Shown piece after piece: positions 44,719 to 52,820 of a stretch of 64,000 nucleotides of DNA; position 1 is the stretch's first letter, and every line of letters starts with the position of its first letter. The notes under the pieces are model-generated. The model was not told the DNA's origin. It worked only from the letters and a program-made list of their open reading frames with translations, and did not search any database. This DNA comes from DASUGC01 sp035606665 (GTDB lineage: Bacteria; Acidobacteriota; Vicinamibacteria; Vicinamibacterales; SCN-69-37), in the NCBI GenBank assembly GCA_035606665.1, contig DATNEY010000047.1:25410-89409 (forward strand), written 5' to 3'. The position numbers and the translations under genes are program-made.

Positions 44719-45444
44719 GTGTCACCCACGCTCGCGGCGCTGATCGCCCTTCAGGCACTCGATTCGGCCGCTGAAGCCCATCGTAAACGTCTCGCCGACA
44801 TGCCTGTGGCCGAACAGGCCCTCGCCACCGCGACTGGCGCGGCGCGCGCTGAAGTGGATGCCGCAAAAGCAAAGGTTCAGGAGAACAATCAGGCACGGCG
44901 CGAACTGGAGAAGAACATCGCGGCCGTCGACACGCGGCTGGCGAAATTCGACGACCACAAGGCCGCGGTCAAGACCAATCACGAATACACGGCCCTTCTC
45001 CACGAGATCGCAACGGCGAAAGCTGAAAAGGACTCCATTGAAGAGCGCCTGCTCGTTCTGATGGAGGAGGCCGACACCCTTGCGGCGGCTCAGAAGAGCG
45101 CCGAGCGCGCGCTCGCCGAAGAAACCGAGCGGGGCAAGACGGCGAAGGCGGCGCTCGACACCGATCGCATCCAAATCGACAAGGAGCTCGGCCGCCTCTC
45201 GGACGAGCGCGCACGCGAGGTGCGCAACGTCGATACGGCGCTGCTCTCGAAGTACTCGAACCTGCTGAAGCAACGCAAGGGGATCGCCGTCGCGAGGATG
45301 ATGGGCGAAATCTGCGAAGCGTGCCACGTCCGTCTACGCCCACACGTTACGCAGCAGGTTCGGCGGAACGATGCAATCGTCCAGTGCGACAGCTGCCAGA
45401 GAATTCTTTACTTCGTCGCGCCGGCGCAGAGTGCCACGGGCTAG
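44719..45444 (+). CDS. Coiled-coil zinc ribbon protein (C4-type, CT398/DUF164-like)
   Basis: 241 residues from GTG 44719. Most of it is a charged helical coiled coil (about residues 10-185), followed by a C4 zinc ribbon: CEACHVRLRPHV and CDSCQRILYF. This layout is the CT398-like family, found in many bacteria and of uncertain role in RNA or envelope-related processes. It starts 12 bases after DUF418 and lies 39 bases ahead of the RNase HI gene, a frequent neighbour in bacterial genomes. Confidence 0.88.
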   Translation: MSPTLAALIALQALDSAAEAHRKRLADMPVAEQALATATGAARAEVDAAKAKVQENNQARRELEKNIAAVDTRLAKFDDHKAAVKTNHEYTALLHEIATAKAEKDSIEERLLVLMEEADTLAAAQKSAERALAEETERGKTAKAALDTDRIQIDKELGRLSDERAREVRNVDTALLSKYSNLLKQRKGIAVARMMGEICEACHVRLRPHVTQQVRRNDAIVQCDSCQRILYFVAPAQSATG

Positions 45445-45450
45445 CCTTTT

Positions 45451-45467
45451 CCGCCGTTCTTCGGCGG
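45451..45467. terminator. Short hairpin between zinc-ribbon and RNase HI genes
   Basis: CCGCCG (45451-45456) and CGGCGG (45462-45467) form a perfect 6-bp stem with loop TTCTT. No T-run follows on the plus strand, so it may attenuate rather than terminate. Confidence 0.35.
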
Positions 45468-45483
45468 CGGCTTCAGAAACAGA

Positions 45484-45906
45484 ATGAGCACATTCACGGC
45501 GAACGTCGATGGCGGAGCGCGCGGAAATCCTGGACCGGCAGGCTGGGGTGCCGTCGTCCGCGACGAAGCAGGCGGCGTTGTCGCCGAGCTCTGCGGCGCG
45601 CTCCCCCACTCAACGAACAACGTCGCCGAGTACAGCGGGCTCCTTGCCGCGCTCGCGTGGTGCCGCGAGCACGGCGCGACGGCCGTTCACGTCCGGTCGG
45701 ATTCGCTGCTGCTCGTGCAGCAAATGAAAGGTGTCTACAAGGTCAAGAACGAGGGCCTCAAACCGTTGCATGGCAAGGCACGCCTGCTGAGCCACGACAT
45801 CGGACGTGTGACGTTCGAGCACGTGCGGCGCGAGTTCAACAAGGAAGCGGATCGACTTGCGAACCTGGCGATGGACGAGGCCGAGGCGCCCACACAGGAT
45901 TCATGA
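45484..45906 (+). CDS. RNase H family protein (RNase HI-like)
   Basis: 140 residues. The catalytic acidic residues are in NVDGGARGNPGPAGWG (Asp), NNVAEYSGLLAAL (Glu), HVRSDSLLLVQQM (Asp) and NKEADRLANLAM (Asp), so the site is complete. The short form without the basic protrusion is like YpdQ/RnhA-type proteins of many bacteria. It cuts RNA in RNA:DNA hybrids. The stop overlaps the convergent histidine kinase stop by 6 bases. Confidence 0.93.
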   Translation: MSTFTANVDGGARGNPGPAGWGAVVRDEAGGVVAELCGALPHSTNNVAEYSGLLAALAWCREHGATAVHVRSDSLLLVQQMKGVYKVKNEGLKPLHGKARLLSHDIGRVTFEHVRREFNKEADRLANLAMDEAEAPTQDS

Positions 45907-47763
45907 GAGCAGCGTCTGTAACGCTCGTCCGAGTTCGTCTTTGGTGATGGGCTTCTGGAGCCGCGTCACCGCCGGATCGCCCGGCGCCGGGTCACCGGCC
46001 CAGTAGCCGGAGACGATTGCGATCGGCAGGCCGGGGCGGATGGTCCGGAGGCGCGCCGCCAGATCCAGCCCCGTCATCTCGGGCATCGTCATGTCCGCGA
46101 CGACGGCGTCGAACGCATCGGGCCGCGCGCGGAATTCTCCGAGCGCCTCGGCCGGATTCGAATAGCCGCTGCACTGATAGCCCAGGCGCGTGATGATCGT
46201 CGACATGAGATAGACAATCTCTTCCTCATCGTCCACGTAAAGAATGTGCTGCCCGCCGCTGGTCGTTCGGCCGCTGAACGCAACATCCTGCGGCAAGGCT
46301 GCCGCGATCGCTTCCGGCAGATAGATCTGGAACACGGTGCCGCGCCCGAGCTCGCTGTCCACGAGCACCGCGCCCTCGTGATCGCGGACGATGCCGTGGA
46401 CCACGGAGAGGCCGAGACCGGTGCCGTCGAGACCTTTCGTCGTGAAGAACGGCTCGAAGAGCCGCTCCTTCACGTCCGCCGTCATGCCGGTACCGGTATC
46501 GCGGACGGTCAGGCACGCATGGACGCCAGGCCTGAGGTCCGCCGAGACCGGCCGGCCATCGCCAACCTCGATACGGTCAATCTCGAACGACAGAAGTCCA
46601 CCGTGATGCGACATCGCGTGGCCGGCGTTCGTGCCAAGGTTCATGATGATCTGATGGATCTGGCTCGCGTCGGCCAGCACGGGCGGCGCGTCCGGCGAGT
46701 ACGTCGATCGAATCTGGATCGTGGCGGGCAGGCTCGCGCGCAACAGGCGAACGGCCTCCTCAACAACCGGGCCCAGAGCGATCACACGACGTTCGGCTTC
46801 CTGCTTCCGGCTGAACAACAGGATCCGCTTCACCAGGTCGCGCGCGCGGTCGCCGGCCCGGGCGATGGCCAGAAGCGGCGCTCGCACGGGATGCCCATCG
46901 GGCACATCAGAGAATCCGAGTTCCAGATGGCCGACGATGGCCGTCAGGATGTTGTTGAAATCGTGCGCGATGCCGCCCGCGAGTGTGCCCAGCGCCTGCA
47001 TCTTCTGCGACTGCCTGAGCTCGGCCTCCACACGCCGGCGTTGCTGCTCGACGAGACCGCGCTCGATGTACGCGCCGAGCATTTCCGCGAGTGAATCGAT
47101 AAGCGCCCGCTCTTCAGTGAGGAACGGCCCTTCCGCCGCAGCGGGGCGTTCGACGAGGTACGCGACTTCGATCACGCCCTTCCCGGCGCTCGTCGCGAAC
47201 TTTGCGGTCTGATAGGCGATCGCGTGCTCGCGCCAGCCCCCGGTGGACACCTCGACGTCCCGGTATTTGATGCGCGCCGCACAGCCCTCCGGATAGAGCC
47301 AGGCGTCAGGCATCTGCGTGACGAGCGTGGACAGCACGCCATTGTTGAACGGTCGATCGCTTTGCAGCAGCCGCGCGGCGAAGTGCAGCAGCCGCAGCTC
47401 CTTCATCCGCTCGCCAAGGTCCAGCTGCAGCCGTGCCTGTTCGCGGTCTCGCGATGCCCGCTCCTCGTCGAGACGGCGGCCGGTCTCCCGGAGCACGGCG
47501 AGCTCGGCACGCGCCGTCTCGAGCGCCCGGGCCAGGGAACTCGAAGACAGATGCCCCATCGCGAGTAATCCGGCGATGCCTGCGACTGCCAGGCCGACGA
47601 GCGCACGCGCGAGGGCTGCCTGGACCACCGCTCCACCGGCCGCCAGAACAGCGAGGCTCAAGATAGCGACGACGATCGCAGCCCAGCAGACTCGGTGCCA
47701 CAGACGCGCGCGCAGGGATGCTTCCACAGTGGCAAAAACCGGCGCTGTGAGGAAGGAGCGCAT
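45901..47763 (-). CDS. Hybrid sensor histidine kinase with C-terminal receiver
   Basis: 620 residues from ATG 47763; about 93 more N-terminal codons are open but look like a shadow of the zinc-ribbon gene. Two membrane helices (AAIVVAILSLAVLAAGGAVV and a second at ALVGLAVAGIAGLLAMG), a coiled coil, a GAF-like sensor (residues about 130-270), HisKA with LAGGIAHDFNNILTAIVGHL, HATPase with NLGTNAGHAM, VRDTGTGM and GTGLGLSVV, and a receiver with VDDEEEIVYLM, phosphoacceptor Asp in VVADMTMPEMTG and Lys in LQKPIT. No output regulator is adjacent. Signal unknown. Confidence 0.9.
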   Translation of the reverse strand: MRSFLTAPVFATVEASLRARLWHRVCWAAIVVAILSLAVLAAGGAVVQAALARALVGLAVAGIAGLLAMGHLSSSSLARALETARAELAVLRETGRRLDEERASRDREQARLQLDLGERMKELRLLHFAARLLQSDRPFNNGVLSTLVTQMPDAWLYPEGCAARIKYRDVEVSTGGWREHAIAYQTAKFATSAGKGVIEVAYLVERPAAAEGPFLTEERALIDSLAEMLGAYIERGLVEQQRRRVEAELRQSQKMQALGTLAGGIAHDFNNILTAIVGHLELGFSDVPDGHPVRAPLLAIARAGDRARDLVKRILLFSRKQEAERRVIALGPVVEEAVRLLRASLPATIQIRSTYSPDAPPVLADASQIHQIIMNLGTNAGHAMSHHGGLLSFEIDRIEVGDGRPVSADLRPGVHACLTVRDTGTGMTADVKERLFEPFFTTKGLDGTGLGLSVVHGIVRDHEGAVLVDSELGRGTVFQIYLPEAIAAALPQDVAFSGRTTSGGQHILYVDDEEEIVYLMSTIITRLGYQCSGYSNPAEALGEFRARPDAFDAVVADMTMPEMTGLDLAARLRTIRPGLPIAIVSGYWAGDPAPGDPAVTRLQKPITKDELGRALQTLLS

Positions 47764-47834
47764 GGAGTCCCGATGGCTGGGGGACCGGAAGATATCACTC
47801 CCCCGGCCCCGGGCCGGTATTAAGATGCCCGCAG

Positions 47835-48272
47835 GTGTCAGACCGGAAATATCGCCAGCGCGGCTACCAGGACGACGACCGGGATCGCCGCCCGAAGGGT
47901 CCGGCCGGCCCGCGAAAGCCGCCCGAACCACGCGACCCGCGCATGCCGCGCGATCCCCGCGTACCGAACATGCCGGGTTTCCGTGAAGTGTTCCGGTGCA
48001 CCCGCTGCGGAAGCATCGAGCCGATCGCGATCGGACCCACATCGACGTGCGGCAAGTGCGGAGCGGACCTGCACGCGTGCGGTCAGTGCGCCCACTTCGA
48101 CGGCGGCGCCACGTTCGAGTGCACAGAGAAGATTCCGGTACGCGTGTCGCCCAAGGACACGAACAACTCGTGCACGTTCTTCTCGGCCCGGATCAAAGTC
48201 GAGCGCGAGACGGGCTCCTCGGTGCCGGTCAGCGGCGCCAAGAAGGCGTTCGACGACCTCTTCAAGATCTAG
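47835..48272 (+). CDS. Small zinc-ribbon protein of unknown function
   Basis: 145 residues from GTG 47835. The first 50 are very rich in Arg, Pro and Asp (RKPPEPRDPRMPRDPRVPN) and likely disordered. Then comes CTRCGSIEPIAIG with CGKCGADLHACGQCAHFD, two or more zinc-ribbon knuckles. It ends in KKAFDDLF. A TATTAA at 47818-47823 could be its -10 element. The stop codon shares the palindromic CTAG with the stop of convergent pgeF. Nucleic-acid binding is plausible; nothing more can be said. Confidence 0.75.
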   Translation: MSDRKYRQRGYQDDDRDRRPKGPAGPRKPPEPRDPRMPRDPRVPNMPGFREVFRCTRCGSIEPIAIGPTSTCGKCGADLHACGQCAHFDGGATFECTEKIPVRVSPKDTNNSCTFFSARIKVERETGSSVPVSGAKKAFDDLFKI

Positions 48273-49075
48273 ATCGAAGGTCGAAGTTCAGAGTTCGAAG
48301 CTCGAAGTCTGATGGCGGCGACCATGCGGCCCGTGCCTTCGCCTTCGGCGCGGTACGAATAGCAGCGGTCCAGGTTGTCCGCCGTGCAGACCCGCGCGAC
48401 ATCGATCGACGAGGACGGAACACCAGCACCGATCAGTTGATCGACGTTGGCCTGCCACATGTCCAGCCGCCAATGCCCCGGGCCGTCGTCTGTGAAGCAC
48501 GCGGCCAATGCCGGGTGGCCGCAGAGGAAGGCGTCGCGGACGCGCGCGTCCACTTGATAGCAGCACGGGCCGATGCTGGGGCCGATCGCGGCGACGAGAT
48601 CGGCGGCGGCGATGCCGAGCCCGGCGATGCCTTCGACGGTAGCAGCAGTGATGCCCGCAACGGTCCCGCGCCAGCCGGCGTGCACAGCGGCCACGACACG
48701 CCGGTGCACATCGGCGATCAGGATGGGGACACAGTCCGCGACCCGAACGCTTATCGCGCGCGACGGGTCGGTCGAAATGATCGCGTCCGCTTCGGCTGGC
48801 GAATGCGGCCCCGGGACCGCTTTCCTCGAAAAAGCAGTCCCGGCTTCTACGCACTCAATGACACGGCCGTGGACCTGCTTCACCCGGACGATTTCGCCTT
48901 CCACGCAGCCGAGCACCTGACCCACTCGGGCGAAGTCCGCGAGAACGCTCTCGCGGAACGCGAGCGGCTTCGACGTGAAGAGGTGATCGGCGACCGCGGC
49001 CAGTTTGGCAGACACGAGAATCGGTCCAGCCGGCGACTGAGACCACGTGAACGGTGACGCAACCGGAGTTGTCAT
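48269..49075 (-). CDS. pgeF: Peptidoglycan editing factor PgeF (YfiH/LACC1 family)
   Basis: 268 residues. Family motifs with the zinc ligands: RVKQVHGRVI, VRVADCVPILIAD, AVHAGWRGTVAGI and GPSIGPCCYQV. Members act on purine nucleosides, and in E. coli YfiH removes wrong amino acids from UDP-MurNAc precursors. Nearness to the mur cluster (about 5 kb) fits. The last dozen residues (after AAIRLRA) are encoded by a 7-bp tandem array. Confidence 0.95.
   Translation of the reverse strand: MTTPVASPFTWSQSPAGPILVSAKLAAVADHLFTSKPLAFRESVLADFARVGQVLGCVEGEIVRVKQVHGRVIECVEAGTAFSRKAVPGPHSPAEADAIISTDPSRAISVRVADCVPILIADVHRRVVAAVHAGWRGTVAGITAATVEGIAGLGIAAADLVAAIGPSIGPCCYQVDARVRDAFLCGHPALAACFTDDGPGHWRLDMWQANVDQLIGAGVPSSSIDVARVCTADNLDRCYSYRAEGEGTGRMVAAIRLRASNSELRPSI
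48274..48308. repeat. 7-bp tandem array, TCGAAGT type, in the 3' end of pgeF
   Basis: Five contiguous 7-bp units on the plus strand: TCGAAGG, TCGAAGT, TCAGAGT, TCGAAGC, TCGAAGT. They code the C-terminal residues of PgeF on the minus strand, ending at its stop. Related to the 41869 and 56943 arrays. Confidence 0.88.
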
Positions 49076-49266
49076 ATCAGGCGGTCTCGCTGATGAACTG
49101 GTGAACTGGAGGAGTCATCTTCGTGAACGCGTCGCACTCACCAGTAAGGCGAGCGACGCTAACTTCAGATCCTATCGACACTTGGCGAGTACGCCACAGG
49201 CGGTCTGGCCGCTGGCATCCTGGTTGCTCCGAGTCGTTCGCAGCCGGAAGAGCCGGCGGAGGTGAC
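49076..49266. other. Divergent gap between pgeF and a small unknown gene
   Basis: 191 bases that must hold the promoters of the two divergent genes. A short direct repeat of TGAACTGG occurs twice near 49093-49110. No strong -10/-35 pair, no RNA gene and no convincing open frame were seen; the frame that extends upstream of ATG 49267 has no family features. Confidence 0.4.
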
Positions 49267-49566
49267 ATGACCATCAAATTCATTCCGAACGACAAAGGTA
49301 ATCCGCCGGGAAAGCTGGCGGACGCTGAACTGCATTTCTCCGGAGGGCCGCTCGACGGCTTGAAGCTCATCGGGTTCGGCATCTGGGAACGGCGCGGCGG
49401 CGGCCGGAACGTCACGTTCCCAGCGCGTCAGTACTCGGTGGGCGGCGAGCGGCGCAGCTTCGCGCTTCTGCGGCCGGTTGCCGACTCCTCCTGCCAAGAT
49501 CGCCTGCGCGACCTGGTGCTCGACGCCTACAAGGAACACGAAGCTGAGTTAGCCGCGGCTTCTTGA
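49267..49566 (+). CDS. Small hypothetical protein
   Basis: 99 residues. Start ATG 49267 has a strong GGAGGTGA at 49258-49265. The sequence (MTIKFIPNDKGNPPGKLADAE, then HFSGGPLDGLKLIGFGIWERR) suggests a compact alpha/beta protein with a C-terminal helix; no known motif is recognised. It is alone between pgeF and the convergent radical SAM gene. Confidence 0.7.
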   Translation: MTIKFIPNDKGNPPGKLADAELHFSGGPLDGLKLIGFGIWERRGGGRNVTFPARQYSVGGERRSFALLRPVADSSCQDRLRDLVLDAYKEHEAELAAAS

Positions 49567-49569
49567 CGA

Positions 49570-49722
49570 AGGGCAAAGGTCAAAGGGCAGAGGGCAGAGG
49601 GCAAAGGGAGGTCAAAGGCGCGAAGGTCACAGGGTCGACGAGCCCACTGAGTCTGACCTCTGACCTTCAACTTCCGTCCCTCCCTCTGCCCTCTGCCCTT
49701 TGCCCTTTGCCCTCTCAGGAAG
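49570..49722. repeat. Inverted pair of 7-bp arrays between convergent genes
   Basis: Left array 49570-49620 has units such as AAGGGCA and GAGGGCA. Right array 49655-49722 has the complement, such as CCCTCTG and CCCTTTG. Together they can form an extended imperfect stem in DNA or RNA. The right array is inside the 3' end of the radical SAM gene and codes a Lys/Gly/Glu-rich tail. It probably ends transcription from both sides. Confidence 0.88.
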
Positions 49723-51486
49723 CGTCCACTCCGCGCTGAGGCTCTTCTGTAATTCAGCGCGGAAAAAAGCGGTCTTCATGCCGCCGTCGATGATCTGCCA
49801 CGGCAGGAAGCTGTCGCCACTGCGATCGCGATAGAGGTAGGCGTCCGCGTCGATGCCCGCGTCGGCGACGGCCGCGCGCCAGTTGTGACCGTTTTGTTCC
49901 GCCAGTTCGATCACGTCGGCGACGCGCCGGTCGCCGAGTGAGAGCAGGCCCTGGTAATACGAATGCCGCTCGGACTTGATGTTGAAGTAGACGTTGTCGG
50001 TCTCGCCGACGAGCGCCCGCAGGCGATCGGTCTTCCGTTCGATCTCGCGCGCATCGGTCATCGGCATCCACTGGTACGTGGTGCCGGGCTTCGGGACGAG
50101 CGGATTGACCGAGGCCACGATGCGGCCGAGGGTACCGCGGTCCCGGGAAGCAACGACCATGCGCTCGCGGATCGCGAGGGTCAGGTCGCGAATCGCGACC
50201 AGATCCTCGTCCGTCTCGGTCGGCAGGCCAATCATGTAGTAGAGCTTCAGGTTCTCGATCCCGCACCTGAAGATCAGTTCGGCCTTCTCGAGGATCTGCT
50301 CGTTCGTCACGGTCTTGTTGATGACTCGTCGGAGACGATCGGACCCGGTTTCAGGTGCGATTGTGATCGACCGCTCTCCGCTCTTGCGGAGCAGGGTCAC
50401 GATGGTCTCCGTCAAGTCATCCAGTCGCAACGACGCGGGCGAGATGCTGTAGCCCATCTCGACCAGGGACGCGAGAATGTGCTCGATGTCCGGGTGATCG
50501 CAGAGCGCGATCGACACGAGACCGATGCGATCGGAATGCGACCGAGCGGCGCGGGCGATCTCGAGGATGCGCTCGGTCGAGAAGGACCGTACCGGCAGGT
50601 AGTTGTAGCCGGCCCAGCAGAAGCGGCACAGATTGGCGCAGCCGCGAACGACTTCGATGAGCAGGCGCGATCCGAACTCGGTATCGGGCGTGAAGATGTG
50701 CGTGCAGGGCGGCTCGATTCGGTCCGCGGCTTTGACCGCCGCCTTGTTCACGACCGGAGGCGCCCCGCTGCCCTCCGCGGGCGTGATCGCCGTGACGCGT
50801 CCCGGACCCGCGTACGTCACGTCATACAGACTCGGGATGTAGAAGCCACGCGATCCCGCCAGCCGTCTGAGCAGCGCCGGCCGATCCACGCTCCCCTCTT
50901 CGGCAAACGCGTCGACGAGCGCCGGCACGAGCAACTCCGCTTCACCGGCCGCGATCACGTCCGCGAACGGCGCCAGTGGCTCGGGATTCACGAACGTCAC
51001 CGCGCCGCCAATGACGATGAGGGGATCGCGGCGGTGGCGACGGTCGGCACGCGGCTCCAGTCCCGCCAGGCGGAGCATCGAGACGATGTTGGTGTAGTCC
51101 CACTCGAAGGAAACGGAGAACGCGAAGACGTCGAAATCCCGTACGGGCGTCTGCGATTCGATGGTCACGAACGGATCGCGGCTGGTCATGGCGCCGGCCA
51201 GCTCCTGTTTGCCGGGCAGGAACACCCGCTCGCACACGACGCGCTCGTCGGCGTTGAACCAGTGATACACCGTCTGGAGTCCGAGGTTGGACATCCCGAC
51301 GAAGTACGTGTTGGGAAACGCGAGCGCGACCCTCAGGCGGCCGCCGTGGGTCTTGCGCGTGTACCCCACTTCGCGCGACAGAATGTCCCGCGCGCGCTCG
51401 TGGCTGTCGCCACGGACCTTCGGTGCGGACCTCGACTTTCGGGAGCCAGAGCGGGATTGGCGTTCAGTCACACTGGAAAGCGCCAC
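49627..51486 (-). CDS. B12-binding-type radical SAM protein (TIGR03960-like)
   Basis: 619 residues; GTG 51486 or GTG 51471 as start. A short basic N-terminus, then a domain with FPNTYFVGMSNLGLQTVYHW that resembles the B12-binding domain fused to many radical SAM enzymes. The Fe-S motif is EVVRGCANLCRFCWAGY (CxxxCxxC). Then a TIM barrel with APETGSDRLRRVINK and NLKLYYMIGLPTETDEDL. It fits the N-terminal half of TIGR03960 proteins; the usual C-terminal DUF2344 part is not present. The last about 25 residues come from the 7-bp arrays. It follows ftsZ on the same strand. Confidence 0.88.
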   Translation of the reverse strand: MALSSVTERQSRSGSRKSRSAPKVRGDSHERARDILSREVGYTRKTHGGRLRVALAFPNTYFVGMSNLGLQTVYHWFNADERVVCERVFLPGKQELAGAMTSRDPFVTIESQTPVRDFDVFAFSVSFEWDYTNIVSMLRLAGLEPRADRRHRRDPLIVIGGAVTFVNPEPLAPFADVIAAGEAELLVPALVDAFAEEGSVDRPALLRRLAGSRGFYIPSLYDVTYAGPGRVTAITPAEGSGAPPVVNKAAVKAADRIEPPCTHIFTPDTEFGSRLLIEVVRGCANLCRFCWAGYNYLPVRSFSTERILEIARAARSHSDRIGLVSIALCDHPDIEHILASLVEMGYSISPASLRLDDLTETIVTLLRKSGERSITIAPETGSDRLRRVINKTVTNEQILEKAELIFRCGIENLKLYYMIGLPTETDEDLVAIRDLTLAIRERMVVASRDRGTLGRIVASVNPLVPKPGTTYQWMPMTDAREIERKTDRLRALVGETDNVYFNIKSERHSYYQGLLSLGDRRVADVIELAEQNGHNWRAAVADAGIDADAYLYRDRSGDSFLPWQIIDGGMKTAFFRAELQKSLSAEWTLPERAKGKGQRAEGGTEVEGQRSDSVGSSTL

Positions 51487-51498
51487 GTCTTCGCCCGG

Positions 51499-51522
51499 GC
51501 GCCGCCCATTAGAAGGCGGCGC
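51499..51522 (-). terminator. Perfect 8-bp hairpin downstream of ftsZ
   Basis: GCGCCGCC (51499-51506) and GGCGGCGC (51515-51522) pair around an 8-base loop, about 50 bases after the ftsZ stop and 13 before the radical SAM start on the minus strand. No T-run. A TACAAT on the minus strand (51552-51547) lies between ftsZ and this hairpin and might be the -10 of the radical SAM gene. Confidence 0.4.
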
Positions 51523-51569
51523 ACGCGGCGAACGTGGCTGTGGACGATTGTACTGGGTCGGGGTGTGCC

Positions 51570-52805
51570 CTAGCTCTTTTGTCTCAGAAACGCCGGAACA
51601 TCGAGCGGCGACGAGTCTTCGGCTCCGCCGGCCTCGGGGTCTGAAACAGGCGTGAAATTCAGCGTCGGCAGGTCGATCACCGGCCGGCGGGCGACGCGCG
51701 GGCTGCCGTTCACGACCAGGCGCTCCTCGGTCTGCGTGCGCGCCGTCGTGTAGGCGCTCATGTCGACCGGGGTGACCTTGGTTGCCTGGGCGGCCGGGGA
51801 CGAGGAGGCGCGGCTGATATCGAAGCCTGTCGCGATAACGGTGATCTTCACCTGGCCTTCCATCTTCGGATCGACCACCGCGCCGAAGATGATGTTCGCG
51901 TCCTCGTGTGCCGCGTTGTAGATGATGTCCGACGCCTCGCTGACCTCGGCGAGCGTGAGGTCCGAGCCGCCCGTGACGTTGATGATGACGCCGCGCGCGC
52001 CCTGCACCGATGCGTCCTCGAGAAGCGGGCTCGAGATGGCTGCCGTTGCCGCCACCTTGGCGCGGCCCTCGCCTGTCGCGATGCCGGTGCCCATGATCGC
52101 CATGCCCATGCGGGACATGATCGTCTTGACGTCGGCGAAGTCGAGGTTGATCAGACCCGGGACGAGAATGAGATCCGAGATGCCCTGGATCGCCTGTCGC
52201 AGCACGTCGTCTGCCGTGGCGAACGCCTCGGACATGCTGGTGGATTTTGCGACTGTCGTGAGCAGGCGCTCGTTCGGGATCGTGATCATCGTGTCGACGC
52301 TCTCCGCAAGCTCGCGCATGCCGATTTCGGCCTGCATCGAACGCTTGCGGCCTTCGAACTTGAACGGCCGGGTGACGACCGCGACGGTGAGCGCGCCCAT
52401 CTGATTCGCCAGGCTGGCGATGACCGGCGCCGCGCCGGTGCCGGTGCCTCCGCCGAGGCCCGTGGTCACGAACACGAGGTCCGCGCCCGTCAGCGCCTCC
52501 AGAATGAGCTCCGTGTCTTCGAGCGCGGCCGCACGGCCGACGTTCGGATCGGCCCCGGCGCCCAGCCCCTTCGTGAGCTGCTTGCCGATCTGCACCTTCA
52601 CGGACGCCGCGTTGTTGGCGAGCGCCTGCGCGTCGGTGTTCGCGACGATGAACTCGACGTCGCCGAAGCCGGCATGGACCATCCGGTTGACGGCGTTGCC
52701 GCCGCCTCCGCCCACGCCGATGACTTTGATCTTGGCGCCAAGCTTCGGCGCGTCTTCGTCGAGAAGTATGCGGATGGAATCGGGATGGGAAGTTCGTGCG
52801 TCCAT
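51570..52805 (-). CDS. ftsZ: Cell division protein FtsZ
   Basis: 411-residue tubulin homologue that forms the Z ring. GTP-binding signature GGGTGTGAAPVIA, upstream GVGGGGGNAVNRM and FIVANTDAQAL, synergy-loop region NLDFADVKTIM. After the core there is a short linker and the conserved C-terminal peptide DVPAFLRQK that binds FtsA and other partners. AGGAG lies just upstream of the ATG at 52805, 15 bases after ftsA. Confidence 0.99.
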   Translation of the reverse strand: MDARTSHPDSIRILLDEDAPKLGAKIKVIGVGGGGGNAVNRMVHAGFGDVEFIVANTDAQALANNAASVKVQIGKQLTKGLGAGADPNVGRAAALEDTELILEALTGADLVFVTTGLGGGTGTGAAPVIASLANQMGALTVAVVTRPFKFEGRKRSMQAEIGMRELAESVDTMITIPNERLLTTVAKSTSMSEAFATADDVLRQAIQGISDLILVPGLINLDFADVKTIMSRMGMAIMGTGIATGEGRAKVAATAAISSPLLEDASVQGARGVIINVTGGSDLTLAEVSEASDIIYNAAHEDANIIFGAVVDPKMEGQVKITVIATGFDISRASSSPAAQATKVTPVDMSAYTTARTQTEERLVVNGSPRVARRPVIDLPTLNFTPVSDPEAGGAEDSSPLDVPAFLRQKS

Positions 52806-52820
52806 GTGACTCCTGAAAAA

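Noticed and set aside
49123..49266. N-terminal extension of the small gene at 49267
   Set aside because: The GGAGGTGA before ATG 49267 marks that start; the extension is Arg/Ser-rich non-coding-type sequence.
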